Positions 26,122 through 34,920 of a DNA stretch of 64,000 nucleotides are shown one piece after another; position 1 is the stretch's first letter; every line of letters starts with the position of its first letter. The DNA comes from JAAEPI01 sp965212145 (lineage in GTDB: Bacteria > Bacteroidota > Bacteroidia > Cytophagales > Cyclobacteriaceae). Position numbers and translations under genes: made by a program. The notes beneath the pieces were generated by a model. The model was not told the origin of the DNA. It saw nothing but the letters and a program-made list of their open reading frames with translations, and searched no databases. The stretch covers positions 310,001 to 374,000 of the forward strand of contig CBDBUY010000009.1 in assembly GCA_965212145.1 (NCBI GenBank), read 5' to 3'.

Positions 26122-26129
26122 TATTTTTG
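26122..26129 (+). promoter_or_regulatory. -7 element before the AGCS operon
   Basis: TATTTTTG fits TAnnTTTG exactly and lies 31 bases before the symporter ATG. A -33 box is not clear. Confidence 0.35.
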
Positions 26130-26159
26130 TCGATTCTGAAAACGCAATAACCTTACCCT

Positions 26160-27833
26160 ATGCAAGAATTAGATAATTTCCTGAAGCTAATTGACAGCTT
26201 CATCGGTAGTTCATGGTGGTTTCCCTATGCTTTGCTCGGTACGGGGCTGTTCTTCACGATATATCTTGGATTTCCCCAGATTCGATATTTCAGGTTTGCT
26301 TTTAAGGTTGTAAGAGGAAAATTTGATAAAAAAGGAGACGAAGGTGATACGTCGCACTTTCAAGCTCTCACCACGGCACTTTCTGGTACTGTAGGAACGG
26401 GAAACATTGCCGGAGTGGCACTGGCAGTACACATTGGAGGCCCGGCTGCTTTGTTCTGGATGTTGATGACTGCCGCGGTGGGTATGTGTACCAAATTCGT
26501 TGAGGTCACTCTGTCACATAAATACAGGGAAAAAGCTGCGGATGGTTCTATGGCTGGTGGTCCAATGTACTACATGAAGAACAAACTAAACTGGAAATGG
26601 ATGGGGATCCTTTTTGCGATCGCTACGGTCCTTTCTTCGTTTGGAACTGGAAGCTTGCCTCAGATCAACAGTATCGCTGATTCCATGAACTCGGTTTTTG
26701 GGTTGGATCAGATGCTGGTTGGTGGAGTGTTGGCCGTGCTACTAGGATTTGTCATTATAGGAGGAATTAAGCGAATTGCTGCTGTTACGGAAAAATTGGT
26801 TCCAGCCATGGCGGTTCTTTATTTCATCGGAGCTTTCGCGGTAATCTTCGCGAACCTGGGAAATATTGGTCCATCCTTTGTGTCCATTTTTGCGGAGATA
26901 TTTTCTGGATCGGCGGCCACTGGAGGATTTCTTGGAGGAACCATTGCTTTGGCTTTTAACAAAGGGGTTGGACGAGGACTTTTTTCAAATGAAGCAGGCC
27001 AGGGCTCTGCGCCCATCGCTCATGCATCAGCCAAAGGTCATGAACCGGTTTCTGAAGGATTTGTAGCAATCCTTGAGCCGTTTATAGACACCATTGTGAT
27101 CTGTACCATCACAGGATTGGTGTTATTGTCTTCGGGAGTTTGGAATCAAAAGCATCAAAACAATTTCGATTACACGGACATTTACTTGATGGAGAAATCT
27201 GTTAATCTGGATTCTCGTGAAGGTCAGCTTAACGTGGTAGACCATATAGAAAGAAAAACCAGTGAAAATCTTTTCAATGGACAAGTTCAGGTAGCAGCTG
27301 GCGAGATTACGACAGATGTTGTGTTCATCGCTAACAGATCTGTTGCGGAGGATGTGAGCGTAATGTTGGATGATGAGCCGTTTACAGGAACCATTGACAT
27401 TGCCGAAGGAAAGCCCCAGGGAGAACATTCATTTTCAGGGAAATCTCTGGTTCATAGTGCACCCTTGACGACCATCGCTTTCACCAAGGGATTCTTTGGT
27501 GATTTCGGAAAGTATATTGTTGTGTTTGGGTTGCTGATGTTCGCTTTCAGTACGGCCATTTCCTGGTCCTATTATGGCGACAGAGCCATGACCTTCCTTT
27601 GGGATAATCGCCTTGGTGTCATGATCTATCGAGGAGTTTATGTGGTGGCATTCTTTTTTGCAGCATTTACCGATACGACAATCATTTGGACCTTGTCAGG
27701 TATCACGATTGCTGTCATGACGATTCCTAACCTCATTGGAATTCTATGGCTTCACAAGGACATGAAGCAAACCGTTAGAGATTTCTGGAAGGGCTTCAAA
27801 GAAGAATATCCAGATGAGAAAACACCGGAATAA
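26160..27833 (+). CDS. AGCS-family Na+:alanine/glycine symporter with an inserted soluble domain
   Basis: 557 residues, longer than the usual 450-490. The membrane part shows the family motifs TTALSGTVGTGNIAGVA (70-86), AGGPMYY (132-138), and GRGLFSNEAGQGSAPIAH (271-288). Between two membrane segments, about residues 330-435, lies a hydrophilic stretch rich in beta-like patterns (GQVQVAAGEITTDVVF, VMLDDEPFTGTIDI) that normal members lack. It is the first gene of an overlapping operon whose other members are a TonB receptor, an esterase and a second Na+ symporter. Confidence 0.85.
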   Translation: MQELDNFLKLIDSFIGSSWWFPYALLGTGLFFTIYLGFPQIRYFRFAFKVVRGKFDKKGDEGDTSHFQALTTALSGTVGTGNIAGVALAVHIGGPAALFWMLMTAAVGMCTKFVEVTLSHKYREKAADGSMAGGPMYYMKNKLNWKWMGILFAIATVLSSFGTGSLPQINSIADSMNSVFGLDQMLVGGVLAVLLGFVIIGGIKRIAAVTEKLVPAMAVLYFIGAFAVIFANLGNIGPSFVSIFAEIFSGSAATGGFLGGTIALAFNKGVGRGLFSNEAGQGSAPIAHASAKGHEPVSEGFVAILEPFIDTIVICTITGLVLLSSGVWNQKHQNNFDYTDIYLMEKSVNLDSREGQLNVVDHIERKTSENLFNGQVQVAAGEITTDVVFIANRSVAEDVSVMLDDEPFTGTIDIAEGKPQGEHSFSGKSLVHSAPLTTIAFTKGFFGDFGKYIVVFGLLMFAFSTAISWSYYGDRAMTFLWDNRLGVMIYRGVYVVAFFFAAFTDTTIIWTLSGITIAVMTIPNLIGILWLHKDMKQTVRDFWKGFKEEYPDEKTPE

Positions 27834-29859
27834 AACATTAGAAGCCCTGATTTTCTCAGGGCTTCTTTTTTCTTCTTTTGTTTCGACCGGACAAGAATCA
27901 GATTCCACATTAAGAAAAATTGATCTGGAATCAATTACGGTCAATGCCCTTTCACTTCCAGTGAATCAATTCGAACTGCCTGGTGCGGTCAGTAGTATTT
28001 CGTCCAAACGATTGAGAATTACTGATCAATCGATTATCACTTCCGAGATCAATACGACTCCAGGGGTTTTCATGCATTCCGGTGCACTTAATACGAACAG
28101 AATCACCATCAGAGGGGTCGGATCTCGGACGCCTTTTGCGACCAATAAAATCCGGGCTTTTTATGGACTGATGCCATTGACCGATGGAGGTGGTGAGACA
28201 ACCATTGAGGATATTGATCTTTCGCTCATCGAGTCTGTGGAAATACAGAAAGGCCCAAACGCCAGTTTGTATGGCGCAGGGCTTGGTGGGGTTATTTTGT
28301 TGAATCCGGCAAGGTCTGAAAATCAGGCATTTTTGAGAACTGGCATTGGGAGTTTTGGATTGAGAAGATGGGTAGTTGGGATCAACATCTCCAAAGACGA
28401 CACGGATTTGTCACTCAATATCTCCAAGCAAAAATCAGATGGATTTCGACAAAACAATGAAGTGAATCGGGAGAATTTCTTTTTGCGGTGGAGGAAGAAT
28501 CAGGAAAGAAGTTCATTTGGTTTGCTCGCCCTGCATACCAATCAAAAGGCCTTCATTCCAAGCTCTCTGGGAATAACAGACTTTACCGAAGCGCCTGAAA
28601 AAGCGGCGTTCACCTGGAGCCAATCTCAGGGATTCGAGGATTATGGAAAAACTCTTGCAGGAGTTGACTATGAGCTTAAGTTGAACGAAAAAGCGGCGAT
28701 CAATGCGGCAGCCTACATCACGAGCAGACAGAATTATGAACCAAGACCATTCAATATTCTGGAAGATCAGATCTTTGGAAAAGGGTTTCGTGGACAGCTG
28801 ATCTTTGATCCCGGTAAATGGCAACTAAGTTCAGTCTTGGAGATTTACTCTGACAAATACCAATTCAAAACCTATGAAAACTTATACGAGGACTACCCAG
28901 GTGAGGGGAGTTTGCGAGGAAATCAGCTTGACGAGAACAATGAGATTCGCTCTTTCTTGAATTATGCAGTCACTGCGAGATTTCCAATTCTGCAAAAACT
29001 AACCATGGAATCAGGGTTTAACCTGAACAGCACGAATTTCAAATTCAATGACGAAACAGAGATGAAATCTTTCGGCTTGATCTTCTCACCACGGATTTCA
29101 TTGGTACATGAAATGACACAAGAAATAAATTTTTATGCCACCATTAGTCACGGTTTTTCGCCTCCATCTGTGGAAGAAACACTCAGTGAACAAGGTGGCT
29201 TCAACACCCAAATCCAACCGGAAACGGGTTGGAATCGCGAGTTTGGCATGAAAGGAAACCATCGCTGGATCAACTACTCCATTGCCGTATACAGCATGGA
29301 TATCCGGAATTTACTCGTGACTCGACGAACCGCCGAGGATGTGACTTTTGGGTTGAATGCCGGGAGTACTCGACACGATGGATTGGAGGCGGAGAGCGAG
29401 GTGCTGATTTTTTCCGAAGGAAAAAATCAGCTGGCCGGCCGCAGTTCATTTTCTCTGAATCGTTATTCTTTCAGGGAGTTCATAAATGATGGTCAGGATT
29501 TCTCAGGAAATCGATTGACCGGAGTGCCAGTCCATCAGGCTTTTTTCTCTTTAGATTATACTTCAGAATGGATGTTCGCAGGTGTTCGCTATCAGTTCGT
29601 TGGACGGATGCCTATCACCGATGCGAACACAATTTTCGCGGATGAATACCAACTTATGGATGCTTATTTAGGCACGCAGATCCAATTCGGAAAATGGGAG
29701 ATAAGGTCGACTTTTCGAATTAACAACTTGATGGATGAGAAATACGCCTCTATGCTTAACATCAATGCTCGTGCTTTTGGAGCTGGGGAACCGCGTTACT
29801 ATTACCCGGGAATGCCTCGAAATCAGCAACTGAATATTGATTTAATTTACAAGTTATGA
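27814..29859 (+). CDS. TonB-dependent outer-membrane receptor
   Basis: 681 residues. A signal peptide (ALIFSGLLFSSFVSTGQ) is followed by a plug domain from about 45: ITVNAL, INTTPGVFMHSGALNTNRITIRG, and YGAGLGGVILLNPAR. Beta-barrel strands run to the C-terminus, which ends in a Leu after aromatic-alternating residues. There is no N-terminal carboxypeptidase-like domain. The ATG overlaps the symporter gene by 20 bases. The adjacent Fes-like esterase suggests a ferric siderophore substrate, which is inference. Confidence 0.88.
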   Translation: MRKHRNKTLEALIFSGLLFSSFVSTGQESDSTLRKIDLESITVNALSLPVNQFELPGAVSSISSKRLRITDQSIITSEINTTPGVFMHSGALNTNRITIRGVGSRTPFATNKIRAFYGLMPLTDGGGETTIEDIDLSLIESVEIQKGPNASLYGAGLGGVILLNPARSENQAFLRTGIGSFGLRRWVVGINISKDDTDLSLNISKQKSDGFRQNNEVNRENFFLRWRKNQERSSFGLLALHTNQKAFIPSSLGITDFTEAPEKAAFTWSQSQGFEDYGKTLAGVDYELKLNEKAAINAAAYITSRQNYEPRPFNILEDQIFGKGFRGQLIFDPGKWQLSSVLEIYSDKYQFKTYENLYEDYPGEGSLRGNQLDENNEIRSFLNYAVTARFPILQKLTMESGFNLNSTNFKFNDETEMKSFGLIFSPRISLVHEMTQEINFYATISHGFSPPSVEETLSEQGGFNTQIQPETGWNREFGMKGNHRWINYSIAVYSMDIRNLLVTRRTAEDVTFGLNAGSTRHDGLEAESEVLIFSEGKNQLAGRSSFSLNRYSFREFINDGQDFSGNRLTGVPVHQAFFSLDYTSEWMFAGVRYQFVGRMPITDANTIFADEYQLMDAYLGTQIQFGKWEIRSTFRINNLMDEKYASMLNINARAFGAGEPRYYYPGMPRNQQLNIDLIYKL

Positions 29860-31040
29860 AGTTGAACTTAGCCGTTTTTTTCACCATCGTCACACTTACT
29901 TCATGTGTGAGTAAAAATCCTGAAGTGCCTTCACCCGATCAGGAAATCCAGGCCAATAATTTTTCTGAATTACTGGTCGAATTAGAGGAGTTGCAAGTGG
30001 GAGATCGACAAGCAGTGGTGGATGCTTTTCTCGACACACTTTCCAATGCCCCAATTCTCGAAAGATCAAATTGCTATTTTATTTATTCAGGATCAGCTAC
30101 CTCAGTCAAAGTAGCCGGTGACTTTAATTTCTGGAATCCGGGTGGAGATTTCGAAAATTTGGAGGGAACGGATTTATGGTATCAAAAGCACAAATTTCCC
30201 CTGAATGCTCGGCTTGATTACAAGCTAGTAGTGAATGGTCAAAACTGGATGCTGGATCCGCTAAACGCTAATCGAATCAGCGGGGGATTCGGACCGAATT
30301 CAGAAGTGGCTATGCCTAACTATGAGCAGCCATGGGAAATCAACGAAAATCCTGACACGCCTCAGGGCACTTTGCTCACGGAGACACTGGCCAGCACCAT
30401 TACAGGAAAGACTTACACGATTAGGGTTTATACACCACCTAATTACAATGTGAATACGAGCTACCCGTCGGTTTATTTTCAGGACGGTGATGAGTACTTA
30501 AACCTCGCTACTGCTTCAACTGTCATGGATAACCTGTTAGATTCAGAGGCCATTGAATCCGTAATCGGAGTTTTCGTAGTGCCCAATAACCGAAACGTCG
30601 AGTATGCGGGAGATGATCGATTCAAGTATCGTGATTTCTTTGCTGATGAGCTCGTGCCTTTTATTGAGTCAAAATACTCGGTGGAGACTTCCCCCGATTC
30701 TCGAGCCGTTCTTGGAGATTCCTACGGTGGAAATATTTCTGCGATCATCGCTTTTGGACGACCCGATGTTTTTGGGAATTGTGGACTGCACTCGGGCGCA
30801 TTTCAGCCAAGTGATTTTGAAACGAACGATCTGGTCAAAGAATCAATTCGAGACATAAAAGTGGCCTCTATCTGGGGAAGTTATGAAGGGTCTCTTACCA
30901 CCAACATGCAATCGATCAAAAACCATTTTGAAACTAACGAGTATGACCTGATCTGGAAGGAACTTCCTGAAGGTCACAGCTGGGGATTATGGCGTGCGAC
31001 CATTGACGATATGCTGATTCATTTTTTTCCTGCGCAATGA
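29856..31040 (+). CDS. Enterochelin-esterase-like lipoprotein (Fes family) with N-terminal E-set domain
   Basis: 394 residues. The lipoprotein signal is FFTIVTLTSCVS. A CBM48/E-set-like domain holds VAGDFNFWNPGG near residue 90. An alpha/beta hydrolase of the esterase-D/Fes type follows, with nucleophile Ser in LGDSYGGN (about residue 288) and His in EGHSWGLWR near the C-terminus. Such enzymes split ferric-siderophore esters, so iron release outside the cytoplasm is plausible. A role on other esters cannot be excluded. It overlaps the receptor by 4 bases and DUF4212 by 4. Confidence 0.83.
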   Translation: MKLNLAVFFTIVTLTSCVSKNPEVPSPDQEIQANNFSELLVELEELQVGDRQAVVDAFLDTLSNAPILERSNCYFIYSGSATSVKVAGDFNFWNPGGDFENLEGTDLWYQKHKFPLNARLDYKLVVNGQNWMLDPLNANRISGGFGPNSEVAMPNYEQPWEINENPDTPQGTLLTETLASTITGKTYTIRVYTPPNYNVNTSYPSVYFQDGDEYLNLATASTVMDNLLDSEAIESVIGVFVVPNNRNVEYAGDDRFKYRDFFADELVPFIESKYSVETSPDSRAVLGDSYGGNISAIIAFGRPDVFGNCGLHSGAFQPSDFETNDLVKESIRDIKVASIWGSYEGSLTTNMQSIKNHFETNEYDLIWKELPEGHSWGLWRATIDDMLIHFFPAQ

Positions 31041-31294
31041 GCGACCTCAAAAAATATTGGAAAGAAAACCTAAGACTTTTGGCCATTCTTTTGGCCATAT
31101 GGGCGGTGGTTTCATTTGGTTGCGGAATTCTGCTTGCTGACTACCTCAACCAATTCAAATTAGGTGGTTTCCCACTTGGTTTTTGGTTTGCTCAGCAGGG
31201 ATCGATTTACGTTTTCGTGGTTTTGATTTTCATCTATGTCTACAAAATGAACCGACTTGATCGCCGATATGATGTAGACGAAAAAGAGGACTAA
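31037..31294 (+). CDS. DUF4212 small subunit of an SSS symporter
   Basis: 85 residues with two membrane segments (LLAILLAIWAVVSFGCGILL and SIYVFVVLIFIYVYKMN). It matches the DUF4212 small protein that always precedes VC_2705-type solute:sodium symporters. It overlaps the esterase gene by 4 bases, and its stop shares one base with the symporter start, so the pair is translationally coupled. Confidence 0.88.
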   Translation: MSDLKKYWKENLRLLAILLAIWAVVSFGCGILLADYLNQFKLGGFPLGFWFAQQGSIYVFVVLIFIYVYKMNRLDRRYDVDEKED

Positions 31295-32964
31295 TGGATC
31301 AGCAAACATGGACATATGTTTTCGTAGGAGGCACATTCCTGATTTACATTGGGGTAGCATGGTGGGCTCGCGCCAAATCCACGGGCGAGTTTTACGTGGC
31401 TGGTGGTGGCGTCCATCCGCTAGCCAATGGCATGGCCACAGCAGCGGACTGGATGTCGGCTGCTTCATATCTTTCCATGGCCGGACTCATCTCGTTTATG
31501 GGCTTTGGAGGAGCACAATACTTGATGGGCTGGACCGGAGGTTACGTCCTTTTGGCATTATTGCTCGCTCCATATCTTCGGAAATTCGGTCAGTTCACAG
31601 TCCCGGACTTTATCGGCGAAAGGTATTATTCAAAGCAAGCCCGACTAGTGGCCCTGATTTGTGCCTTGTTCGTCTCTTTCACTTATGTGGTTGGTCAGAT
31701 GAAAGGCGTGGGAGTGGCCTTTGCTCGCTTTCTTGATATTCCATTTTCTTCTGGGGTTTTGATCGGGATTGGAATTGTGTTTTTCTATGCAGTGCTCGGC
31801 GGAATGAAGGGTATCACCTACACGCAAGTGGCCCAATACTGCGTGCTCATTTTCGCATTCACCGTCCCTGCTATTTTTATTTCACTCCAAATGACTGGCA
31901 ACCCAATTCCCCAGCTTGGCTTTGGTGGCACGACCACCGATGGGATATACCTGTTGGAAAAATTGGATCAGATCTCAATGGATCTTGGATTTGATGCCTA
32001 TACGGTGGTGGATAAAGACAATCTCGTTAATATGCTCTTTATCACTGCAGCGTTGATGTTTGGGACGGCCGGACTTCCACATGTAATCGTTCGCTTTTTT
32101 ACCGTTCCAAAAGTCAAGGATGCCAGGATATCGGCCGGATGGGCTCTTTTGTTCATTGCGATTTTGTATACCACAGCGCCGGCGGTCGCTGCGTTTGCTC
32201 GAACCAATTTAATCAACACGGTTTCTGAAAAACCCTATGAAGATGTTCCTCAGTGGTTCAGTAATTGGGAAAACACCGGACTGCTCGCATTTGAGGATAA
32301 AAACGATGATGGCAAAATCCAGTATGTCGCAGATCCAGAAGTAAACGAACTAACCATTGATCGGGACATCATGGTGCTGGCTAATCCTGAAATCGCCAAA
32401 CTTCCGCCATGGGTGGTGGCACTCGTCGTGGCTGGTGGATTGGCTGCTGCTCTCTCCACTGCTGCTGGACTTCTGCTTGTTATTTCTACGTCTATAAGTC
32501 ATGATCTCTTGAAGAAATACTTGCGACCGGACATCTCGGAGAAAGGGGAGCTTTGGGCTGCTAGAATCAGTATTGCTGTGGCGGTTGTCGGTGCTGGGCT
32601 TGCTGGTATGAATCCACCTGGTTTCGTGGCTCAGGTTGTGGCACTTGCGTTTGGATTGGCAGCTTCGTCGTTCTTTCCTGCCATTGTTCTGGGGATTTTC
32701 GATAAACGCATGAACCGGCAGGGAGCTGTTTCTGGAATGGTCGTTGGAATTCTTTTTACTGCCACGTATATCATTTACTTCAAACCACAATTAGGGGGTT
32801 CAGGCACCCTGGATGGTTATTGGTTCGGGATTGCTCCGGAGGGCATTGGAACCCTTGGGATGATTTTGAATTTCGTTGTTGCCATGGTGGTTTCCAGACT
32901 CACCCCAAAGGTCCCTAAAGAGATCGAAGAATTAATCGAGCGGATTAGGTATCCGAGGGGATGA
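31294..32964 (+). CDS. Solute:Na+ symporter (acetate/ActP-like, VC_2705 type)
   Basis: 556 residues with about 13-14 membrane segments. It carries the SSS motifs GWTGGYVLLALLLAPYLRKFG, GGLAAALSTAAGLLLVIST, and GLAGMNPPG. The loop at about 330-355 has an EF-hand-like DKNDDGKIQY, which belongs to this subfamily. Likely substrates are acetate or other small carboxylates, so with the DUF4212 subunit it brings in carbon with sodium. It closes the operon begun by the AGCS gene. Confidence 0.87.
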   Translation: MDQQTWTYVFVGGTFLIYIGVAWWARAKSTGEFYVAGGGVHPLANGMATAADWMSAASYLSMAGLISFMGFGGAQYLMGWTGGYVLLALLLAPYLRKFGQFTVPDFIGERYYSKQARLVALICALFVSFTYVVGQMKGVGVAFARFLDIPFSSGVLIGIGIVFFYAVLGGMKGITYTQVAQYCVLIFAFTVPAIFISLQMTGNPIPQLGFGGTTTDGIYLLEKLDQISMDLGFDAYTVVDKDNLVNMLFITAALMFGTAGLPHVIVRFFTVPKVKDARISAGWALLFIAILYTTAPAVAAFARTNLINTVSEKPYEDVPQWFSNWENTGLLAFEDKNDDGKIQYVADPEVNELTIDRDIMVLANPEIAKLPPWVVALVVAGGLAAALSTAAGLLLVISTSISHDLLKKYLRPDISEKGELWAARISIAVAVVGAGLAGMNPPGFVAQVVALAFGLAASSFFPAIVLGIFDKRMNRQGAVSGMVVGILFTATYIIYFKPQLGGSGTLDGYWFGIAPEGIGTLGMILNFVVAMVVSRLTPKVPKEIEELIERIRYPRG

Positions 32965-33109
32965 AGAAATTATTAATTCGGTAAATAGCACGGTTCATGG
33001 ATTAACAGACAATTCCGAATGAATTTTACATGCCCTTAATTACGGGTTCCCCATTCCGAAGAAATACGGACTTTATGTCTCCGGTTATCCATTTCCGGCC
33101 AACTGCGCC

Positions 33110-33137
33110 TTGAAAGGAAAATAATTCTTTAGTTTTA
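33110..33137 (+). promoter_or_regulatory. Possible promoter of the ThDP-enzyme gene
   Basis: TTG at 33110-33112 and TAGTTTTA at 33130-33137, 17 bases apart, precede the ATG at 33156 by 18 bases. The -7 matches 7 of 8 positions. Confidence 0.35.
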
Positions 33138-33155
33138 GAGAAACATCTCTGACCA

Positions 33156-34805
33156 ATGAAGAAAGCATCTGACCTGTTCGTAGAAGCACTCGAAAATGAG
33201 GGCGTTGAATACATCTTTGGAATTCCCGGTGAAGAAAACCTGGATCTTCTCGATTCTCTGAAAGGCTCTAAAATCAAACTGATCCTAACACGCCACGAGC
33301 AAGGAGCCGGATTTATGGCGGCTACTTATGGCCGTCTGACTGGTAAACCGGGCGTCTGCATGAGTACCCTCGGGCCTGGGGCAACCAACTTTGTGACGGC
33401 TGCTGCCTACGCACAACTGGGCGCCATGCCAATGATGATGATCACCGGGCAAAAACCTATCAAGAAAAGCAAGCAGGGGAGATTCCAGATTTTGGATATC
33501 GTGGACATGATGGGGCCATTGACCAAATTCACCAAGCAGATTGTGAGTGGAAATAACATACCGTCCTTGGTTCGTGAGAGTTTCCGACAGGCAGTGGAAG
33601 AAAGACCGGGAGCAGTACATCTGGAGCTACCAGAAGATGTGGCGGCAGAGGAAGCGGACGAGCCGGTATTTGAAGTGCCAAGCGTGGTGCGGAGACCAGC
33701 ACCTGACCCCAAGGCCATTAAAAAGGCTGTGGAAATGATCGAGGAGGCGAAGATGCCCTTGTTGCTGATTGGAGCAGGAGCGAATAGAAAGCGGACGGGT
33801 AATGCACTGAACAAATTCATAGACAAAACGCAAATCCCGTTTTTCAATACCCAAATGGGTAAAGGAGTAGTAGACGAGCGACATGCCTTATTCCTTGGGA
33901 CGGCTGCTCTTTCGTCCAATGACTACTTACACTACGCCATTGACAAAGCGGATTTGATCATCAACGTGGGGCACGATGTGATCGAGAAGCCGCCGTTCTT
34001 CATGGAGCATGGAGGCAAGAAGGTCATTCATATCAACTTCTTTTCGGCAGAGATTGATCAGGTGTACTTCCCTAATCTGGACGTACTCGGAGATATCGCG
34101 CACTCGGTATGGGATATCATGGAGGAGATCACACCACAAAAACATTGGGACTTTACCTTTTACCACAAAGTGAAAAAAGAAGTTGAAAGCCATGTAACGA
34201 AATATTTTGAGGATGAGCGATTCCCGATGTTGCCTCAGCGCGTTGTGAATCAAATTCGTCAGCACTTACCTGCAGATGGCATTGTGACACTGGACAATGG
34301 GGTCTATAAAATCTGGTTTGCGAGGAATTACAAATGCTACGAACCAAACACCATGTTGCTGGACAATGCGCTTGCAACAATGGGAGCTGGGCTTCCGTCC
34401 GGAATGGCGGCTAAGTTGGTGAATCCCGGCAAAAAAGTCGTGGCAGTATGTGGCGATGGCGGATTCATGATGAACTCGCAGGAAATGGAAACGGCTGTGC
34501 GAATGGGACTCAATCTGGTGGTGATCATTCTGAACGACTCAGCTTACGGAATGATCAAGTGGAAACAGGAGGGGATGGGTTTTGATAATTTCGGTCTGGA
34601 CTATTCCAATCCTGATTTCGTGAAATATGCAGAAGCGTATGGAGCACATGGTTACCGAATTACCAGCAGTGACCACTTCACAGAGACGTTGGATAAATGT
34701 CTGAATACGCCGGGTGTACATTTGATTGACTGTCCGGTGGATTACTCGCTGAACCATAAAATCCTGAACGTGACGATCAAGGAAAAAGCGAAGGAGCTGG
34801 AGTAA
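33156..34805 (+). CDS. Thiamine-diphosphate enzyme, acetolactate-synthase-like large subunit
   Basis: 549 residues with the three ThDP-enzyme domains. The N-terminal PYR domain contains the activating Glu in TRHEQGAGFMA (about 49). A central domain runs from about 190. The PP domain holds VCGDGGFMMNSQEMETAVRMGLNLVVIILND, with ThDP/Mg2+ residues. There is no small regulatory subunit beside it, and it is next to an aldehyde dehydrogenase gene rather than ilv genes. A catabolic acetolactate synthase or a related 2-oxo-acid enzyme are both possible. Confidence 0.82.
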   Translation: MKKASDLFVEALENEGVEYIFGIPGEENLDLLDSLKGSKIKLILTRHEQGAGFMAATYGRLTGKPGVCMSTLGPGATNFVTAAAYAQLGAMPMMMITGQKPIKKSKQGRFQILDIVDMMGPLTKFTKQIVSGNNIPSLVRESFRQAVEERPGAVHLELPEDVAAEEADEPVFEVPSVVRRPAPDPKAIKKAVEMIEEAKMPLLLIGAGANRKRTGNALNKFIDKTQIPFFNTQMGKGVVDERHALFLGTAALSSNDYLHYAIDKADLIINVGHDVIEKPPFFMEHGGKKVIHINFFSAEIDQVYFPNLDVLGDIAHSVWDIMEEITPQKHWDFTFYHKVKKEVESHVTKYFEDERFPMLPQRVVNQIRQHLPADGIVTLDNGVYKIWFARNYKCYEPNTMLLDNALATMGAGLPSGMAAKLVNPGKKVVAVCGDGGFMMNSQEMETAVRMGLNLVVIILNDSAYGMIKWKQEGMGFDNFGLDYSNPDFVKYAEAYGAHGYRITSSDHFTETLDKCLNTPGVHLIDCPVDYSLNHKILNVTIKEKAKELE

Positions 34806-34849
34806 AAGTCACCCTGAGGCTCTCGAAAAGTCACCATGAGGCTCTCGAA
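34806..34849. repeat. Two tandem copies of a 22-bp unit
   Basis: AAGTCACCCTGAGGCTCTCGAA at 34806-34827 is repeated at 34828-34849 with one C-to-A change. It is followed by GGGTG, which can pair with the CACCC of copy 1. The wording resembles the widespread GTCAnCCTGAG-TCGAAGG dispersed repeats of this phylum. Confidence 0.7.
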
Positions 34850-34920
34850 GGGTGCCTTCAATAGACATAAGCAAAGAAAAAGATAGATGCTGAAACGAGT
34901 TCAGCATAACATATAGAAAC

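Noticed and set aside
32281..32345. EF-hand-like loop in the SSS symporter as a novel calcium site
   Set aside because: The DKNDDGKIQY loop is a normal feature of this symporter subfamily.
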